From Aureococcus anophagefferens (lineage: Eukaryota > Sar > Pelagophyceae > Pelagomonadales > Pelagomonadaceae), in NCBI RefSeq assembly GCF_000186865.1, contig NW_008705599.1, forward strand, positions 55,881 to 119,880: DNA of 64,000 nt, read 5' to 3'. The position numbers were made by a program, and so were the translations under genes. The notes under the pieces are model-generated. The model was not told where the DNA came from, did no database searches, and saw only the letters and a list, made by a program, of their open reading frames with translations. This document shows positions 17,951 through 28,700 of the stretch, one piece after another (position 1 is the stretch's first letter; every line of letters begins with the position of its first letter).

Positions 17951-19723
17951 TTACCTCGCCGGGGGCAGGGCCGCGCGTCGGAGCCGGAACCCGCGGCGCG
18001 CGGCGCCTCGCCGGACTCGTCGAGCGCGGCCTCGGTCGGCGTCGCCGCGCGCGGGCCGTCGTACGACCAGCGCCGGTGGCGCCGGGGGCAAAGCCGGGCG
18101 CGCGGCGTCGACGGCCTCGACGGTCTCGACGGCGGCGGGCGGCGGGAGCTCCGCGGCCTCGACGGCGGCGGGCGGCGGGAGCGCGCGCGGCAGGTCGACG
18201 TCGCCCGCGAGCGCGGCGTCGCGGCGCTCGACGGTGTACTTCGCGTGCGACGCGGCGCCGAAGGTCGCGTCCCAGTGCATCTGCTTCGACCGCACCTGCG
18301 CCTCGAGGCAGAGGCCGTCGTCGCGGACGAGCGTCGCGTGGAGCGACCGGTAGCCGGACGCTTTCGGGTACGCGACGTAGTCCTTGAAGCGGTCGCGCAG
18401 CTCTGCGCCGAGGCAGCGCAGCGCGTCGGCGACGGCGTAGAGCGCCGCCGCCGACGGCTCGTCGGCGGCGCCGGGCCCCATCATCGACGAGCCCCCGGGC
18501 CCGAGGACGACGACGCGTAGGCCGATGACGTCGCGGACCGCGCCGCGGTTCTTCTGCCGGAGCATCTTCCGCAGCGCCGACGCGGGCGACTTGACGCGCG
18601 CCTCGACGAGGAGCCGCCGCTCGAGCAGCGTCGCCAGCGGCAGGGCCAGAGCGCAGCCGACGTCGCCGCCGGGCTTCGCGAGCGCGGTCTTCTCCGCCGG
18701 AAAGAACGCGTCGCGCGCGCCCTCGGCCTTCGCGAGCGTCTCCGCGATCTTCGCGCGGCACTCCGCGGCGAAGGCCGCGGGGTCATTCACGACGTTCCGC
18801 GCGCGCAGGGCGTTGGCGCGCACGTGGGCGTAGGTCTCCGGGAAGAGCGTCGAGTAGGACCGGTCCTCGATCTCGTCCAAGAGAGACGCGAAGGGGCCGT
18901 CGCGAAACAGGAAGCCGCCCTTCTGCGCTTCCTTGAGGAGCTCGCCCAGCGGGAGGTGCACGTGGACCGCCTGCAGCGCCACGTTGCGCCGCCGCAGGGG
19001 GTCCAACCGTCGTAGGGCCACGGCCGTCGTCGCGAGCTCCGCCAGCACGGCCCGCCCGTCGGACGCCTCCATCGCCGCGCGCCGCCGGACGCGCATGGCG
19101 TACTCGTCGATGGCCAGCCAGGCGTCGATGGCCCGGTCCCCGCGGAGGGCCAGCTCCGCGCCGGCGCGCTCGCCCACGGGCCGGCTGACGAGCTCGCGGA
19201 ACCGCAGGACGTCCCCGACGAGCGGCGCGTCCGCGCCGTCCGCGTAGCCGGCGCTCAGGAACGCCGCGCGGCAGGCCTCGCCGTCGGCGCCGATGGTCAG
19301 CAGGGCCTCGACGACCTCGAGGCGCGCCTCGAGCGCCGACTCGAGGAACTCGGCGCCGTCGGCCGCCGCCGCGGGCGCGGCCGCGGCGAGCAGGTCGCGG
19401 AGCGCCTCGAGGTCCGCCGGCGCGACGTGGTCGAAGAGGCCCGACCGCTCCCAGCGCGCCCAGGCCGCCACGACGCGCCACCGCGGGCCCGTGAACGAGC
19501 CGGCGTCGTCGCGCTCGGCGTCGTCGTCGTACACGCCGACGTCGTCGTCGTTCTCGGGCAAAACGCCGACGTCGTCGTCGTTCTCGGGCAGGTAGACGTC
19601 GTGGACGACGTCGGCGAAGGAGCGGCGTACGGCGGCGCGTGGTCGCGGCGGCGAAACGTACGCCGACGCGCACGCGACGACGAACGCCGCGGCCCAGAGC
19701 CGGACCACGGACATCCTCGTCAT
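17951..19723 (-). CDS. Plastid-targeted RelA/SpoT homologue, (p)ppGpp synthetase
   Basis: About 590 residues. N terminus with signal peptide and a plastid-type cleavage region (VVACASAYVSPPRPR, like the heterokont ASAF motif). The HD-domain region is recognisable but degenerate: where the family has a conserved DRLHNMR-type stretch, this has TTAVALRRL, so hydrolase activity is unlikely. The synthetase domain is intact: ARVKSPASALRKMLRQK, RDVIGLRVVVLG, DYVAYPKASGYRSLHATLV and LEAQVRSKQMHW. It would make the alarmone that tunes plastid gene expression. The last 45 residues read poorly in this frame, while a neighbouring frame gives RWSYDGPRAATPTEAALDES, so the 3' end is uncertain. Confidence 0.8.
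   Translation of the reverse strand: MTRMSVVRLWAAAFVVACASAYVSPPRPRAAVRRSFADVVHDVYLPENDDDVGVLPENDDDVGVYDDDAERDDAGSFTGPRWRVVAAWARWERSGLFDHVAPADLEALRDLLAAAAPAAAADGAEFLESALEARLEVVEALLTIGADGEACRAAFLSAGYADGADAPLVGDVLRFRELVSRPVGERAGAELALRGDRAIDAWLAIDEYAMRVRRRAAMEASDGRAVLAELATTAVALRRLDPLRRRNVALQAVHVHLPLGELLKEAQKGGFLFRDGPFASLLDEIEDRSYSTLFPETYAHVRANALRARNVVNDPAAFAAECRAKIAETLAKAEGARDAFFPAEKTALAKPGGDVGCALALPLATLLERRLLVEARVKSPASALRKMLRQKNRGAVRDVIGLRVVVLGPGGSSMMGPGAADEPSAAALYAVADALRCLGAELRDRFKDYVAYPKASGYRSLHATLVRDDGLCLEAQVRSKQMHWDATFGAASHAKYTVERRDAALAGDVDLPRALPPPAAVEAAELPPPAAVETVEAVDAARPALPPAPPALVVRRPARGDADRGRARRVRRGAARRGFRLRRAALPPAR
19531..19592 (-). repeat. Two-copy 30-bp tandem repeat in the RSH gene
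   Basis: Encodes LPENDDDVGV twice in a row just after the transit region. The two copies are near identical, so the duplication is recent. Confidence 0.8.
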
Positions 19724-19798
19724 CGTTCGCGACGAGATCTCGGTGATCGAGCACTTCACGAGCACTGAAGTTTCATAGCAGCGGCCGAGCGGACCAGT

Positions 19799-22700
19799 AT
19801 GGCGCGCGCAGCCCGATGGTTGGGGCTGCTGCTCTGCTGCGTGGCCGGAACGAGCGCCGTCTCCCTCACCACGGCGAGCTCGGGCCTCGTCTACGAGCCG
19901 GACGTCGATTTCCACGGCAGCGACGAGATTACGGTCACGGTCCGCTCCGCCGCCGGCGAGTTCGCGTCGGCGGCCGTGCCCGTCGTCATCGAGGCGGCGA
20001 ACGACGCGCCGGAGCTCGCGGGCGTCGCCGCGGCGCGGGACGCCGCGGCGGCGCTCGACGTCGTCGCCGGCGGCGGCGCCCGGTGCGTCCTCGCGGCGCT
20101 CTCCGTCGTCGAGGCCGACGGCGACGGCGCGGTCGCGCTCTCCCTGACGGCAGAGCGCGGCGCGCTCGTGCTCGCGCCCCTCGCCGCCGAGGCCGCGGGC
20201 GTCGTCGTCGAGGCGCCGGCGACGAACTGGAGCGCGGCCTGGGCCCCGGCGCCCGCGAAGACGCTGCGGCTCCGCGCGGCGCCGCACCGCCTCCGAGACC
20301 TGCTCGCGGCCTGCGGCGTGACCTACGCGCCGCCGGACGTCGCCGGCGCCGACGCCCTCACGGCCCGGGCCGACGACGGCGCGCTCCGATCCGCTTTGGC
20401 GACCTTTCCCGTCGCCGTCGGCGCGCCGCGGGCGCCCGTCGTCGCCGCGTGCGGCGCCGCGGCCGCGGACGAGGACGGCGCCGCGGCGCTCAACCTGACG
20501 CTCGTCGGCGGCGCGCCCGAGGGCCCCTTCCTGCGCCTCTCCTGGACGACGAGCCACGGGGGCGCCGTGGCGCTGCGGGCGCAGGCGAACGCGACGGAGT
20601 TCCCGCGCGGCGAGTTCCGCGCGTCCGGGAGGAACGCCGTCGCGCTCGCGCACCCGCGCCAGCTCCGGGACCTCGTCGCGAGCGGCGCCCTCGTCTACAC
20701 GCCGGCGCGGCCGGGCCTCGAGTTCGCGACCTTCTCCCTGACCGCGGTCGCGACCTTCGACGGCGAAGCCGCGGGCGAGGCGACGTCCGCGACGTGCGGA
20801 GTGACGAGCGCGCCGGTCAACGACGTCCCGCGCCTCCTGGGCCCCCTCTGGCGCGGCGCGGCGACCTACCGCGCCGACGACGCCGAGTGGTTCACGGACG
20901 AGGACGTGCCCGCGGCCGTCCGCGGCGTCGTCGTCGCGGACGCGGACGCCGACGACGCCGCGGACGGCGAGGGCGTCGCCGTCTTCCTCGCGGCCCACCC
21001 GCCGGGCAGCGCCCTGGTCCTCGGCGGCGCGCCCGCGGGCGTGCGCATCTCCACGGCGAGCGGCGGCGGCGCCTGGCCCGCGGCGAGCGCCGCGCTCAAC
21101 GTCTCGGGCTCGCTCGACGGCGTGAACCGCGCGCTCGACGGCCTGCGCTACGTGCCGCCGCCGCACTTCGACGGCCTGGGCGTGATCGACTTCGTCGCCG
21201 AGGACGCACACGGCGCGCGCGACGCCGCGGCGGCTGTCATCCGCGTCGCGTTCGTCGACGACGCGCCGACCTTCGACCTCGGGCCGGCCGTCGACGGCGC
21301 CACGGGCGCCGTCGACGCGCTCGAGGACGCCGCCGTGCGCCTCGGCGGCGGCCTGCGGTCGGGCATCGGCGCCGACGCGCGGCGGACGCCGTCGCCGCGC
21401 GTCGCGGCGTTCTCCGACGCGGACTCGACGGCCGCGAGCCTCGTTATCTCGCTGTCTGCGGACGACGCGGCCGTCGCCTTCGCGCTCGTCGGCGACCACC
21501 CGGATGTCATCTTAGACGACGGGGAGCTCCGGGGCCTCGCCGGCGACCTCGCCGTCGCGTTCGACGACGTCGAACTCCTCCCGGCGCCGGACTGGCACGG
21601 CTTCGCGCGCGTGGCCCTCTCCGTCGCCGCCGCCGAGGACGAGGCGGCGATCCTCGCCTCGACGTCCTTCCTCCTGCGCGTCCGCGCCCTCCAGGACGCG
21701 CCCGCGGTCGTCGACGGCTTCCACGGCGCGCGGGAGGTCGACGAAGACGCGCCGCTCGCGCTGACGGGCGTGTCCGTCGTCGACGCGGACTACGACGACG
21801 CGGCCGTCGCCGCCGCGCCGTCGCTCTACTGCACGCTGCGCGTCTCCGCGCGGCGCGGGTCCGTAGCCCTCGCGGGCGGGACCTGGGCCGCGGCCGCCGC
21901 GGGCGCGTCCCTCGTCGACGACGACGCGGGCTCCTTGACGCTCGCGGGCCGGCCGGGCGAGCTCACGGCGGCGCTCGCGAGTCTCGTGTACACGTCGGCG
22001 CCCGACGGCGACGGCGGCGACGTCGTCGACTTTTCCGTCGACGACGGCGGCGCGTTCCCCTGCGACGACCAAAGCTGCGAGGCGCTCACGGGCGCGCTCG
22101 CGGTGCCGATAGCCGTCGCGTCCGTCAAGGACGCGCCGCGGATCACCGCGCCCGCGACCGTGCGCTACGCCGAGGCCTTCCGCGGCGTCGCCCTGGGCCG
22201 CAACGGCACGAAGCGCGAGACGCCCGTCGCCGGCGTCGAATTCGAGGACCCGGACAGCGACGTGCTCGCCGTGACCGTCGTCGCGGCCGGCGGCGGCGTG
22301 CGCACGGTGGACCGCGTGCCCGACGTCGACTACGGCGACGACCTCTGGAGCGAACGCGGCGCCGTCGTGCGGCGCGCGACGCTCCGCGCGAGCCCCGAGC
22401 GGCTCAACGCGGCGCTGTCGACGCTCGCGTGGGTCGGCGACGACGCCGCGGGCGACAAGGACGGGCTCGTCGCGGGCGCGATCACCATCACGGCGACGGA
22501 CGGCGACGGCCTCGAAACGACGGCGACCATCGCGCTGGAGGCGTCGGCGTTCAACGACGCGCCGGTCCTGTCCTCGGACCTGAGGTCCGCGGAGTTCGCC
22601 GAGGACTCGGGCTGGGCGGCGCTGCCGGCCGTCGCGGCGACGGACTTCGACGACGCGACGCTCGAGCTGCGGGCCGCGGCGCGGCCCGAGGGGGCGCTCG

Positions 22701-25700
22701 AGGTCCACGAGATCCGGACGGCGGCGAACGGCGGCGCGCGCGCGCCGGCGGTCCACGTCATCTCCGTATCGAACGCGTCGAACGCGTCGGACCCCGTGGG
22801 CGACGGCGGCTTCTACGTCACGGTCGACCTGCGGCACGTCCCGCGCCTGCCGCCGGGCGCGGCGACGCGGGAGACGACGGGCCTCATCCGCTTCGACGCG
22901 GTCGCGCGCATCGACGACGAGCGCCGCGGCGCCGCGGGCCGCGCGCGCCGCGAGACGCCCGACGGCTCGAGCGACCTCAGCGGCGAATCCCTGGAATCGA
23001 AGCTCCGCGCGCTGACGAACGTGCGCCTGAGCGGCTTGCGGGTCGTCGCCGCGCGCGACGACTACGCGGCCGAGGACCCGTTCGACGCGGAGGACATGCG
23101 CTACGACGGCGCGAAGCCGTCCCCCGCCAAAAAGGGCGGCCACGTCTGGCGCGTGACCATGAGCGGCGCGACGCCCGGGGCCGCGTCGGCGCCGCTGGTC
23201 GCGTCCGTGGACAACTCGTCGCTGCTGGCGGCGGCGTCTCGAGTCGCGCGGACCGCGAACGCCGTCGGCGGAACTTTGGACCTCGCCGTCGCGGGCTTCT
23301 GCTGCGCGAGCGTGGCGGCCAACGCGTCCGGGGCGGACCTGCAGCGCGCCTTGAACGCGTTGCCGTCCGTGGCGGCCGTGCGGGCGTCGCGGAGCGACGC
23401 CGAGGACGCGCAGGGCGGCTTTACGTGGTCGGTGACGTTCCTGGGGCTCGCGCCCTTCCTGGAGGCCAACGGCACGGCGCGCGCGAAGACCGTGGATTTG
23501 GCAGCACGGAGCGACCGCCTCACGGGCGAGGGCGCCGCGGCGGCGGCGACGCTGGTCACCGCGCGGTCCGGCGCGCCCGCGCTCTGGCGCGTCGAAGTCG
23601 GCCACGACGGCGACCGCGCCGTCCACGCGGTGACGCTCGGCGACGGCGCGGGCTTCGTGCGCCTGGGCCTGGACACGCGCAACTGCTCGTCTCGCGCGGG
23701 CGGGTCCGGCTACCTCGCGGCGGGCTCGCTGCGCTGGACGCGCCCCATCCCGCGCGCCGCGGTCGGCGACCTCGACGACGAGTCCTACGGCTGGACGGTC
23801 CGCGAGGGCCGGGTCGTCCCGGCCTACCCGCCCCACGCCGGCCACGAGCTCGGCGGCCCGAACTCGTCCGTCGAGGCGCAGCTGCTCCGCCTGCCGAACT
23901 GGCGGGACATGGGGCCCGCGCGCCTCGACGTCACGCGCCACGAGCACGGAAGCTCGAACCGAGTGACGTGGCGCGTGACCTTCTCCGACGCGCCCCACGC
24001 GCTGCCCCTGCTCCGCGTCAAGGCCGTCGCGGGCAACGACGACGAGGACTACGACGACCTGTCGCTGAGCGACGCGGACGCCGCGCGGGAAGAGGCGTGG
24101 GCCGCGGCGAACACGACGCAGACCAAGGTCGCGTCGCTCGGCAACCGCGCGAACGTGCGGAGCCGCGTCGCCCAGGGCGGCCGCGCGTCGACGGCGCTGG
24201 AGCTCGAGGCGCCGCCCCTGGGGGGCACGTTCCGCCTCGGCTGGGGCGACGACGGCCAGTGGACCGCGCCGCTGACCGTCGGCGCGTCCGAGGACGACGT
24301 CGCGGCCGCGCTCGGGGCGCTCCCGGCGTTCCTGCGGCCCGGCGCGGGCCGCGGCGCCGAATTCGTCGTCGCGCGCGACGGGCCCCTCGCGGGCGGCGGC
24401 TACGCCTACTGGGTCGCCTTCGAGCGGGACCCCTACGGCCTGACGTTCGCGAGCGAAGGCTTCGACGCGCTCGCGACGACCGCGGCGCTGCAGACCGACG
24501 CGGCGGCCCTGCGGGGCCCGAGGACGCGCCGCGCGCGCGCGCGCCTCTGGCGGCCCGCGCACGACGCGGGCGTCCTGCGCCTCGGCGTCGCGCGCGCGCC
24601 GCTCGCCGTGCTCTCCGGCGACTACCGGGGCGACGTCGCGGTGTCCGCGTCGGGGAGCCCCGCGAGCCTCACGGCGGCGCTCGCGGGGCTCGCCTTCCGG
24701 CCGCTGGGGGACTACTTCGGCGTCGTCGCCGTGGACCTCGCCGTCGCCGACGCCGCGGGCGCGACGGACCATCTGGGTTTGACCGTGACGGTCGCCGGCG
24801 CGAACGACGGCCCCCACTTCGACTGGTACGGCGCGGCCGTCGACGTGTCCGGCGCGGGCTACGGGACCTACGCGCTCGACGTCGACGAGGACGCCGAGGG
24901 GCGGCTCCTGGGCTTGGCGCTGCGCGACGCGGACGCGAACCCCGGCGAAGTCCACGCCGTGACGCTGAAAGCGAAACACGGCATCCTGGCCGTGCACCGC
25001 GCGCCCGCGGACCCCGACGCTGTCGCGCGCCGCGACGACGCGACGACGTGGCACGAGGACGCCGGCGTCCCGGGCGTCGCCAAGGAGCCGCTGCCGGCGA
25101 ACCGCACGGCGCCGGCCGCGGGCCGCTCGTCGCGCGACGACGAGAACAACGAGCTCGTGTTGACGGGGTCCCTCGCGGCGATCAACGACGCGCTCGCGAC
25201 GTTGACCTACGTGTCGCTCCGCGACTTCAACGGCGTCGACGCGGTGACGCTCGACGCCGTCGACGGGAGCGGCGCTCGAGCGACGCCTCGATCCCTCGCG
25301 GTCAGGGTGCGCCCGGTCAACGACTTCCCCGTCTGGGCCGTCGACGCGGAGGCGCGAAACTTCGCCCTCGCGCCGGAGATGGGCGCCGCGGACGTCGCGG
25401 GCCGCGGCGTCGCGCGGCTCTACGGCTACCACGCGTCGACGGCTTCCGCGCACGACGCGTCCGCGTACTTCAACGCGAACAACTACAGCGGCAACGGGTC
25501 CCTCGTCGTCGCGGCGCGCTTCGTCGACGAGGACTGCGGCTTCGTGCGCGTGGGCGGGCTGAGCGTCGACGACGCGGACGCGTACTCGCCGACGCTCGAC
25601 TCGCTCCCCGGCGTCGACTTCGGCGGCTGGCCCGCGCACCTCGAGGTGCGGGCGACCGTCGGCTTCGGCAAGCTGAACCTGCGCGCCGGCACGGGCGCCG

Positions 25701-28700
25701 GCGCCGCGGCGGTGCTCAAGGCCGCCGGCGCTAGCGACCTGCAGGTCGTCGACGGCGACGCCGTTGCGGGGTCGCGGACGCTCGTCGTCCGGGGGCGGAT
25801 CGCGGGCGTCCGCGCGGCGCTCGGCGCCCTCGCCTACGCGCCCGACGCCCACTGGAACGGCGTCGACGTGCTGGAGCTGACGGCGAGCGACGGCGGCGAC
25901 GCCGCGTACGGCGCGGGCGGGCCGCGGTCCGCGGCGGTGCTGATCGCGCTCGAAGTCGCGCCCGTCGCCGACGCGCCCCAGGTCGTCGTGCCCGCGGCCC
26001 TCGAGACGTTTGGCGTCGACGCTCTCGAGGACGAGGTGCTCCAGTTCGGCGGGCCCGCGGCGCAGGCGTCGCAGAACCGCGTCGCCGGCGCGTTCGCGGT
26101 CGTCGACGACGACCTCGTCGACTTGCGGAGCACGGCGCGGCGCTGGCTCGTGCCCTACTCGCGGTCGGCGGACACGTTGGACGTGCGGACGCCGCGACTT
26201 GGGGACCTCGACGGCGGCGAGGCGAACCGCGAGGACGCGTCGTCGACCAAGGGCACGTACGCCTACGCGAACTCCCACGAGCAGGCCGCGGCGGGCCTCG
26301 CCGTCGCCCACGTCGACGCGGGCGACGTCGAGAGCGACCGCCACGGCTACCGCGTGCACCGCGTGCGGGACCGCTACACGCTCGTCGTCGCGGCGCGGCG
26401 CGGCTTCGTGGCGCTGCCGACGGCGCACGCGCCCGAGGACGCGGACTGGAAGAAGGAGCACACCCTGGTCAACTACACGCTCGCGGAGGCGAACCGGGCT
26501 CTAGTCGGCCTGCAGTACGTGCCCGACTTCAACTGGAACTCGGCCGCGCAGGCGCGGAAAGCCGCGGACGTCGCGGGCTTCGACGGCCGCGTCGACGGCG
26601 ACGGCCCGCTGGAGACGATCACGGTGGCGGCCTACGACGCCACGGGCCGCTCCGGGTCGTCGACCTACGAATTCTACGTCAAGCCCGTCAACGACGCGCC
26701 CGTGCTCGCGAGCGTGCGGAGCGGCGCGCGCGACCCGTACGCGGGCGAGGCCGACCAGGCGACGCGGTTGACGTTCCGCGCGGACACGCTCGTCGTCGCC
26801 GAGGACGGGTCCTCGAGCGACCTGGGGGCGACGGTGCGCGACGTCGACGCCCTCGACGTCGTCGGCGGTTTGATCGACGTCGTCGCCGTCGCGACGCGCG
26901 GCGTGCTGCGCCTGGACGACGCGGCGCTGGCCGCGGGCGGCCGCGGCCGCGTGCGGCTGAGCGCGGGCGCCGAGGGGTCGCGCCTCCTCGGCTTCTCCGG
27001 CGAGCCGGACGCCGTCGCCGCGGCTCTCGGGGCGCTCAACTACGCGCCCGACGCGGATTTCGCGGGCGACGACGCGGTGCTCGTCACCGCGTCGGATCGA
27101 GGGAACAGCGGCGCGGGCGGCGACGGGTCGGACGCGCTGGAGCTGCCCGTCGAGGTGCGGCCGACCTGCGACGCGCCCGTGGTGGCGCCGCGGTCCCGCG
27201 CCTACGCGACGGCGGAGGACGCCGCGGCGACGGTCGGCTTCGACATTTTCGACGAGGACCACGCGAACCTGCTCCGCGCCTACGAGGCCGGCCTCGACGT
27301 CAGCGGCGCGCCCGTCAACGCGACGTCCGACGCGACGTTTTTTCCCCTGGTGTCCGCGACGCTGACGGCGGGCAACGGCTCGCTGACCATCGAGGAGGGC
27401 GCGCGGCGCGCGCTGCGCTTCGTCCGGGGCACGTCGGGCGTCTCGGAGTCGCTCATCGCGTTCCGCGCGACCATCGCCGACGCCGCGGCGGCCGTCGCCG
27501 CCGTGAGCTACGCGCCGCGGCGCGACTACTTCTCGGCGCCCGTCCGCGCGGGCGTGCCCGCGCTCGACCGCGTCGAGCTGGTCCTGGAGGACCTCGGCCT
27601 CGACTTCGGCGGCCTGCCGGACGGCTTCGGGGGCGTGGACTGCGCGCCGCTCGTCGGGTCGGCCCACGCCAAGGTGCGCGTCGACGCCGTCAACGACGGG
27701 CCCGTCGTCAAGGTGCCCGGCGCGGTCTACGAGGCGTCGGACCTCGCGGGGTCCACGTTCCGCGACGGCGCGGTCCGCGGCGACCTCGTCCTGAAGCGCA
27801 TCAAGCCCATGGCCGTGCCCGAGGACACGATCTTGGAGCTCGGGAGCCTCGTGTCCGTCGCCGACGACGCCGACGACGCCGACGCGTTCCCGGACGCCGT
27901 CGGCGCGCTGACCGTGTCCGTCTCGAACGGCGAGTTCGCGCTCGGCGTCCTCGGCGCGGGCGCGGCCGTCGCCACGGACCCGCGCGACGGGCCCGTGGAC
28001 GACGTCGACGACGGCGTCGACGACGAGGACGACGACCGCTTCCGCGCGGGGTCCCGCTGGCGCCGCGCGGCGGTCCGGTGGCGCGTCCGCCCGGGCGACC
28101 GCGACGCCGCGCTCCGGGGCCTGCGCTTCCGGGGCCTGCCGGACGCCCACGGCAACGCGTCGCTCACGGTCGCCTGGGAGGACGGGGGGCACGGCGGCCT
28201 CGGGAACGCGCGCGGCGTCGCGGGCTGCCGCGACTGCTCGCCGGCCTTCCGCGGCTCCGCGGAGGATCTCGCGCCGTCGTTGCACGACGCGAAGACCATC
28301 CCCGTCGTCGTCGCCCCGGTGCCCGACGCGCCCTACGTCGACTCGGCCTACGGCGGCGGCGCGTCCGTCGAGGTGCCCGAGGACGGCGACGTCTGGCTGA
28401 GGGGGGTGCGGGTCGTCGACCCGGACGACGCCGACGCGCCGTTCACTTTACGCCTCGCCGCGGACCGGGGCAGCGTGAGCCTCGGGTTCCCGCCGCCGTC
28501 GTCGCTCCGCTTCGAGGTCGGCGACGGCGACATGGACCGCGCCGTGCGCTGCCGCGGGCCCCTGAGCGCGATCAACGCGGTGTTGGCGGATTTGCGCTAT
28601 GCTCCGCCGCGCGACTTCACGACGGCGGGCGCGGGCGCGCTCGACGTGTTATCGCTCGTCGTCCACGACGTCGACGACTTCGACCGCTCGGCGTCGTCGA

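Noticed and set aside
21512..26461. 1649-codon open frame antisense to the giant gene
   Set aside because: Stop codons are rare on the complementary strand of GC-rich DNA. The translation is Arg/Val/Asp mirror composition with no domain.
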